Source: Nigrospora sphaerica (Eukaryota; Ascomycota; Sordariomycetes; Amphisphaeriales; Apiosporaceae). From it: a stretch of DNA of 64,000 nucleotides. The position numbers and the translations under genes were made by a program. Below the pieces are notes generated by a model. It did no database searches, was not told where the DNA came from, and saw only the letters and a list, made by a program, of their open reading frames with translations. Below are positions 57,423 to 64,000 of the stretch, piece after piece. The DNA lies in assembly GCA_018287875.1 (NCBI GenBank), contig JAGVVL010000001.1, positions 8,618,001 to 8,682,000 of the forward strand, written 5' to 3'. Positions within the stretch are counted from its first letter, which is position 1. Every line of letters begins with the position of its first letter.

Positions 57423-60400
57423 CGGCCCGGCCCGCGCTTTCTTTGTCTTCTATAATTGTGGATTACGACATAGCATCGCTGATTGGGCTGAAGAGACGAA
57501 CGTCTCATCAAGGCTGGCCCAGTTTTCCGTGGCCTCGAGGCGACCCTGGAATACAGCCACGAACTGGTCTACGGGAGGCGTCAGACGAAGACGCCGCCCC
57601 GACGCTCTCGGCCCGCCTCGTTCTCTTTGGTTTTACACGGGGCGTAGGAGTTTGCGCGTTACCTCCGCGTCTGAAGATGGCACCGCTTCAGATGGGAGCT
57701 ACTCTGGTTTTTTTTGCGGGGAATTTCGGTCTAGATATCAAAGCCTACGGGTTCACCGACAATATGAGTGGTTCAACAAGATCAACGTCGCGGGCTGCCG
57801 CCAGGAGACTCAACGACCCGTCGTAGCCGATGCTGGTTAGTCGTAGGACAGAGAGGTTGGGGGGCCTGCGTACTTCGTTAGTGCGTAGCTTCGCGGGGTT
57901 TCCGTCCCATTCGTTGTACACCGCTGGATAGCGAGTGGATACGAACAGAGGCCGTACCTGAGGCACTTTCCCGTGCTCTGGTTCCGAAGGTTAAAAGAGC
58001 AGCGTCTTATCAGGGGCCAAGGCTATGAAGCACGGGACGCGCTGAGGAGCTGAATAGCGTTGGTAGTTGATGAGGACGAGATGGGCATTTGTGAAGTCGG
58101 CCAGTACAGCTAGACCGCGCGGAGCCCACCGAGTTGGAGTATCTCTAGTTCGGGAAGTGATGCATTGGCTTAGTAAGTTTTATGCGGGACAGGCCGGCCG
58201 GCTCCTTGGGCACCATGCCGCGGTCCAACTCTTTCCGTTAGGCCCAAGCCAGTTGCAATGGAACCTCGGCGGTTGATGCCACGAGGGGGTTGCTTACATT
58301 ACCACGGGCCACGTTGGGTGGTGGACAATCGACAGCCGTTTCGAGGCGAATGGAATCCAACATCGCGGATCATGCCATCGGCGAACTTTCCAGCCCGGCC
58401 CACCCGCCCTACTGGTGGCTGCCGCCGTGGTACGGCACCAGTCTGGCTGCGAAAATGACAGGGCAGGCGGTCACATGGACGACCGTGGCAGCACTCATAT
58501 GTGCTCCGGACAGTTCTCCGACGGCCTACCAGGTACTGTGTGCAGCAGGCCTCAGCAGCAACCGCACATGCGGGCGAGTCGGCGGCGGGGTTTACCCATG
58601 CATGCTGAAGAGAGCCGGAAGGCTTGCGGAGGGAAGCCGGCGACGGCAATGGAGACCAACGACCCATACGGCCCAGCAGCGAGGCTATGTTTGGACGAGG
58701 TGCATGAACGTCGGAGGAAACGAGGCGAACGCGCGAGTATTGGCGGAAACGAAAGCCGACCTTGCTGTTTCATTGCCAGCCCATGTTGTCTCGTCCGGCG
58801 CATCTGGAGCTACCTGGACCACCACGGTGAGAGTGGCCCACGTGGAATCCCATCATTCCTGGCTGCCAAAGCCAGACCTGATCCATCAGGCAGCATGCAT
58901 GAGAAAAGGAGGAGCCAGTGGCCGGGCTGCCAGGTACGGGTGGGTAAGAACCCCCCCCCCTCACGTTTTTTCGCTGTTTGTCACGATGGTTGGTGTACGT
59001 AGTAGCCAGAGAGGTTTTTCACCAAAGGACATCGGCCATAGATCCATCTCCAGGATTGCGGACCTCGATGGAGCGTCTCAGCCCAATGAAGAGGCCCGAT
59101 CAGCCCGACCCAATGTCGCCCGCCACGTCCGCCCCACCTCGGTGGTTGGGTCGCGGGCCAGGATGGCCTAGCTTGTGCTGGAAAAGAAGCAAGCCGGGCA
59201 CGACCACGTAGCCAGCAGAGGCATCGCATCGCATCGCATCGCCGGCACCCCAGCAGGCAAGCAAGCAACCGATGTGATGTACCCGGCGTGCATGCGCGCG
59301 CATACTGTACACCTCGTGCGAAAGTGCGTGTGCTCACCGTCGGCTTTACCAAGCCATCCCATTCGATCCTTCTTATCTCCTTCGAGGCGGGAGATTCGTC
59401 GCCCTAATTTGCATCTCCAATAGAACGCTGGCGACGACGGCGACAACGACAGCAACAACAACAAGACCTAGGGCGCCAGTCAGGCCGCACAGCCAGTCCT
59501 GCTAGTCCAGGCACGGCCACACCATCCATCCCGCCAGGCACCATTCGGAAGGCCGCGCGCGAAATCCAGGGTTGCTTTGGACTCGCGAGAGGGCTCCTTG
59601 ACGCCCAATGCTTTCTGCTGGCCTCACGGCTTACAGCATGGGTTTTGCTGTCAGATGTCAGGTTTCTGCCGTTGTCACGAGGCATCGCGAGACCGCGAGG
59701 CACCGTATCAGACGGCCGCACGTCCGACCCAAGTGATGCCGTGGACGTTGTGGCAACCACACAGGTATTTCGTCAGCCCGGCCCCCTCCTGGCCCTTAGC
59801 CCAGAAGCGCTTGCCTGCATGGGGCGTGTCCGTCCCGACGCGTTTTAACCTACCGGATGGCAGGGCGTCGTCCCAGGGCGTGCCGATACGGTCGGTACCT
59901 CCCAGACGCGGTTCTGTCCCGTGTAGTCTTTATTTTTTCTTCTTGGTCTACTCCCACTGGCCGACAGGGCACCACCGGCATTGTTCACCGCAGAAAATTG
60001 GGCCGCTATAATCAATACACTCTTCCTGTTATGGGAGGCCGGGTCGCTTGTTTTGGCCTCTAGGTTAGCCCAACCCCGTCGTCGGCGACGTGGCGCCAGT
60101 GCTGCACGCCGTCCATGCCGCCCAATGACGACCCGGCGCACGACAAGGACCTGCACAGGCATTCTCCGGCTCATTGCGTGCACCCGTGGGGCCCGACGCT
60201 TGGCCGGCCAGGGTAGGTAATCTTGACTGCGTTTTGTTTTAGAGATAGGTAGATCGGTGACGGCGGGGGAGGGGTTGCGTGTGCGTGTGTGTGTGTGCGG
60301 CGGCCACTACGCTCCCCAGGGCAGGGCGACCGACTGGCCTTGTGCGTCGTCTCGACCTGCCCACGGGCTATGCCTGCCCAGACGGCGATGCAGGTGAGCC

Positions 60401-60804
60401 TGCTCTGCGCGCCCGCCCTGCTGTGTCCGTTGCTTGTATGCCCTATGTATGCGCCTATGTAAATCGTTTTGGCCGTATGCAGGCGCTCCGTCTCCGTCAC
60501 GCTCCTCTTTCCCTCACGATTCAACCAGTCATTGGTACAACGGTCCCTCTATCCGGCCCCCGGCATCGTGGCCTCGTTTACAGCCGGTCCATCCACCAAG
60601 CACCACATACCACATACTACGCACACCTCGAGGCACACGTACACGCCCGCAACACATACACACACACCAGCACCGGAGGGAGCCTCTTCTGATACCCCCC
60701 CTCCCTCTTCCTCACGACCCGCGTGAGACCCCAACCCGGTGCCCGCCCAATCGCCGTGCGAAACTACTGCACCCTTCCGTAAACCCTAATCCGTCGTTAC
60801 GCAT
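57423..60804. other. Long intergenic region, no gene recognised
   Basis: 3.4 kb between two + strand genes. The largest frame (58290-59171) begins at a non-ATG codon and is compositionally random. Simple repeats: GCATC x4 at 59221-59240 and a TG tract near 60283-60298. The last ~200 bases are CA/CT-rich leader-like sequence for the next gene. Confidence 0.5.
59221..59240. repeat. (GCATC)4 microsatellite
   Basis: Four perfect tandem GCATC units lie in intergenic DNA. Confidence 0.85.
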
Positions 60805-63800
60805 ATGGCCAGGAAGAATAAGAACAAAAGCCGGGGCGATCCGCCCCCGGAGACCTTGGACGAGCCGACGCCCAAGGTCAAGGACCAGCCCCAGCTTGTG
60901 GAGCGCTCAGAGCCCCCGGCTGAAGCAGACCAGGAAGTATGAGTTACTCGTTTGAAGGCGTCTCGTTCTGCCCCATCCGCAACGACTTGTTGTCACGCAT
61001 CCAGGTCGCTGATTTCTCCCGCATCCAGTACCTGGAGCCCCAGTTGTCCGATGACGAGACCCAGAGGAATGGTAGCGTATACTAATGCCGCGCCCTGGAC
61101 CAAGTTCGCGTACTGACCCACCTTGCAGCCGCGGCCGATGGGCCCCAGTGGGACGAACAGGTAGACGAGGGCTCCAGCTATTACTACCAGGCCCCCAGCA
61201 GTCCCAGTTCCCCCAGCTCCAAAAAGAGCAAAAAGCACAAGTCTAAAGCGGCGAGGGCCGCCCCGTTAGAAGAGGCACCACCGCCCTTTGTCGACCCGGT
61301 CCTGCCAGAGGCTGTTAGCTTTCAGGAGTGGCACCCCCAGGACGTCGTCAACTCTTCCCACAAGAAAAAGGACCGCAAGGCCAAGCAGAAGGCCAAAAAG
61401 GCCGACAAGGCTGACCGGCCCAAGAGCGGCAAACACGCAAAATCAGATTCCGGCGTCGACGTCGCGCCTCTTACTCTTGCCCTGCCCATGGCGGCCTCAA
61501 GTAAACCGGCGGAGCCCAGCCCCGTCGCCGAAGAACCTGAAGCCCCCCTTGACGCCGCCAGCTCCCCAGCATCAGAATCCGCTGCGCTCGCGGCAGGCGA
61601 CGCCAGCACACCGGCCGAGGACCAGTCCAGGAATCCGCCGGCCGAGGCCACGCCCGCGCCAGAAGCGGCCTCAGAACCTGATCCAGCAGCAGCATCAACA
61701 CCGGCGCCAGAAGCCGCGGAAGAAGCATCAATACCGGCGGCCGAGGCCCCGGAAACAGAAGCCAGCAAACCAGTCGAAGAGTCCCCGAGCTCACCGCCGA
61801 CGGATCCGTCGCTCACTGCGGAGGAAGCCAGCAAACCAGTAGAAGAGTCCTCGAGCTCACCCCCGACGGATACGACGCCCCCCGTGGGTGCACCCAAGGA
61901 GGGCGTAGACTCGATGCCCGCTCCAGTGGCTGGAGGATCTGCTCCAGAAGCCGAGGTAGAGAGTAAAGAACCGGAAGCAGTGGCGGCACCGTCCCCTTCG
62001 ACCTCAGAGGCCGCGCCCGAGGCCACCGATGCAGAGAAGTCAGCTGAGTCGGAGCCCGCTGCCGAGCCCGAGGAGCCTGCCGAGCCGGAAAGCTCAGCCG
62101 TGCCGGAGGTCCCTGTGGAGCCGATGGCTCCTGCTAACATGCCGCCCCCGAAACCCGATGCGGCGGGATCAGAGGCAGCGCCAGAGGTCGCGCCCGAAAC
62201 CGCCGACTCGGAGAAACCAGCCGAATCAGAGCCCGTTGCTGAGCTCGGGAAGCCCGCCGAATCTGAACCCGCCACTGTATTAGAAGCTACTCCCAGTTCA
62301 GAGGCGGCCGCCGAATCTGAACCCGCCACTGTATTAGAAGCTACTCCCAGTTCAGAGGCGGCCGCCGAATCTGAACCCGCCACTGTATTAGAAGCTACTC
62401 CCAGTTCAGAGGCGGCCGCCGAATCAGAGGAGCCAATCAGATCAGGGACAGCGCCCGAGACCGTCGAGTCAGAAAAGCTAGCTGAACCAGCGCCCGAAAC
62501 TGCTGAGTCACAGAAACCCGCTGAACCAGCAGCCGCCGCTGAGCCCGAGAAGGCAACTGAAGCTGACACGGCATCCGGGACCGCTGAGCCAGAAAAAGCA
62601 ACCGAAGCAGAGGCTGTTGCAGCGGAAGCGGGAACAGAGGCGGTCGAGTCGCCAAAACCTGCCGAGGCTGAGGTGGCTGTCGAACCAGAGGCTGCTGCTG
62701 GGTCGGAAGTCACTTCTGAGCCGGAAGCTGTTTCCGATACGGAGAAGCCAACTGAAGCTGAGTCGGCAAAGCCGGTCGAACCCGAGAAACCGACTGAGCA
62801 AGAGGCACCTGCCAATGACGTCAAAACACCGTCTGAGTCTGCTCCTCCGCCCGAGACAGCGGCACCGGCTATTACTGAAATAGACAGTGCCACGGTTGTC
62901 TCGGCCGAAAAGGCGGACGAAGAATCAGAGGCACCATCCGAAGACGCCACAGCGGAGAAGACCAGCGCACTTACTGCCGAAGCACCCAAAGATGATGCTT
63001 CGGAAGCGCCGGTAAAGACTGACGAGCCGGCTTCTGGGGCAGCTGGTGCCTCTGCTGCCGAAGAGGCCGAATTGGAGGAGCCTCAAGTTGCCACCGAGGT
63101 CGAGCCCAAGGAATCCAAGTCAGATGCGGCCGAAATCAGCGACAACGCTGCTGCCCCGTCCAGCGAAGATGTGGCCGCCGAGACCGTAGCCGATGAGGCT
63201 GAGTCAGAGCCCCCAGCAGTTTCTGCAGATGAAGTCCCCGCAAGCAGCGACAAGCATGAGCCGGAATCTACTGAAAGCGCCGAGGAAGATGCACTTGGCG
63301 TTGCTGATGCTGAACAGCCCGAAGCAGAACCTCCCTCGCCGATGCAGGACGACAAGCCTGCCGAGACCTCAACTCCAGACACCCCCGAAGAGCCGGCCCA
63401 AGGCGAAGCCACGTTAGAGCCGGCTGCTGCAGCCACCACAGACGCGCCTGACACTGAGGCCGAGGTTCAAGCTAGCCCTCCTACAGCTGCAGAGGAGGAG
63501 GCTGTGCTAGAGACTGGAACCGCTCCGGAGGCTTCAGCGGCCGAGTCTGTCGAGGAGACGCAAGCGGAGCCTGATGCGCAAGAGGCAACTAAAGAACCTG
63601 TGCCCGAGGCCGAAGCCCCTGAGGAACCTTCCGCAGAAGAGACTCCCAAGGATCCGGCTTCGGAACCGGAATCCGAGGCTTCGAAAGAGGCTGCGCCGGT
63701 GCCTGAATCTGTGAAAGAAGCCGAGCCTCCGGCGGAGGCTGATACTTCCAAAGTGGCAGAGACTAAGGCTACCCAAGAACCAGTGGCCGAAGCGGCTACC

Positions 63801-64000
63801 GCAGTGGCTACAGATGACAACCAACCTGCAGAGGTGGCAGAACCGGCACCCGCCTCGGCGCCCCCATCAGCCGAACCGGAAACCAGCGCAGCGGCTGCTG
63901 AATTCGAAGAGCCTGCCGTGGAGCCTACCGAGCCCGCTTCTGATGCATCCGCAGCCGAACCGGTAACTACCCCCGAAGCCACCGAAGAAGCAATCTCGAG
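60805..64000 (+). CDS. Very large acidic Ala/Glu/Pro/Ser-rich repetitive protein (5' part, runs off window)
   Basis: Exons 60805-60936, 61005-61071 and 61129 to beyond 64000; at least 1023 aa are visible with no stop. The N-terminus is basic (MARKNKNKSRGD...), then DFSRIQYLEPQLSDDETQRN and a Lys-rich stretch (SSKKSKKHKSK, KKKDRKAKQKAKKADK). From about residue 190 on it is a long unstructured region of Glu, Ala, Pro, Ser and Thr with motifs such as EPEKPTE and AESEPA. Three perfect 54-bp repeats lie at 62256-62417. Giant repetitive acidic proteins of this kind in Pezizomycotina include the Woronin-body tether Leashin (annotated 'involucrin repeat protein'); this is one possibility only, since no diagnostic domain is in view. 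The opposite strand is also open for long stretches, an effect of codon composition. Confidence 0.75.
62256..62417 (+). repeat. Three perfect 54-bp tandem repeats in coding sequence
   Basis: Units at 62256-62309, 62310-62363 and 62364-62417 are identical and encode the 18-residue unit AESEPATVLEATPSSEAA three times. A partial fourth (GCCGAATC) follows. The perfect identity suggests recent expansion. Confidence 0.95.

Noticed and set aside
58290..59171. 293-aa plus-strand frame
   Set aside because: There is no ATG at its start and no family resemblance, and competing frames of similar length lie in the same GC-rich DNA.
61322..62989. 555-aa minus-strand open frame, Ala/Ser/Gly-rich
   Set aside because: It is the exact antisense shadow of the Glu/Ala/Pro-rich exon on +, which has introns with good sites, a start codon and a basic, structured N-terminus.

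Overview
The window looks like nuclear DNA of a filamentous ascomycete (Pezizomycotina, most likely Sordariomycetes). The genes are GC-rich and cut by short introns, mostly 50-80 nt, with GTRNGY donors, CTRAC-type branch points and YAG acceptors. The gene set is typical: a Ste11-type MAPKKK, a PTH11-like rhodopsin-fold membrane protein, a NACHT-ankyrin STAND protein, a Dal5-like permease and a DUF2235 hydrolase. I rebuilt 21 gene models by hand from splice sites. In every complete model the exon lengths keep one reading frame. No rRNA, tRNA, CRISPR or bacterial-type operon was seen.

Layout. 0-13 kb: a long intergenic stretch, then the MAPKKK (4.4-7.2 kb, +), a mitochondrial HTD2-type dehydratase (8.2-9.4 kb, -) and, divergent from it, replicative DNA ligase (10.0-12.9 kb, +). 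13-33 kb: a PTH11-like membrane protein (-), an alpha/beta hydrolase (+), an M20 carbamoylase-type amidohydrolase (-), ribosomal protein L5 (-), a HAD-like hydrolase (+), a CMP/guanine-type deaminase (+), a Dal5/allantoate-permease-type MFS transporter (+) and a second, drug/amino-acid-type MFS transporter (+). The amidohydrolase, deaminase and permease could all serve nitrogen or nucleobase catabolism, but they are not strictly adjacent.

33-47 kb is the accessory part. A visibly AT-richer block (about 33.0-38.2 kb) carries a 1134-aa NLR-like protein: N-terminal helical domain, NACHT, winged helix, about 12 ankyrin repeats of which 8 are near-identical 99-bp units, and a ZZ zinc finger. It is followed by an intergenic cluster of ACCCATGGGT palindromes. 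Then come a degenerate-active-site SDR (+), a 984-aa fusion of a DUF2235 (Tle1-like) alpha/beta hydrolase to a Ras-like GTPase with a hydrophobic tail (-), and an F-box protein (-). The NLR and the hydrolase-GTPase fusion are the best candidates for an under-described immunity or allorecognition function.

47-64 kb: phenylalanyl-tRNA synthetase alpha (-), a 2.8-kb gene-free stretch, a 12-cysteine small secreted protein (+), a small conserved basic protein (+), a Ten1-like telomere-capping OB-fold protein (-) divergent from ESCRT-III Snf7 (+), a 3.4-kb gene-free stretch, and the start of a very large acidic Ala/Glu/Pro-rich repetitive protein that runs off the right edge (+).
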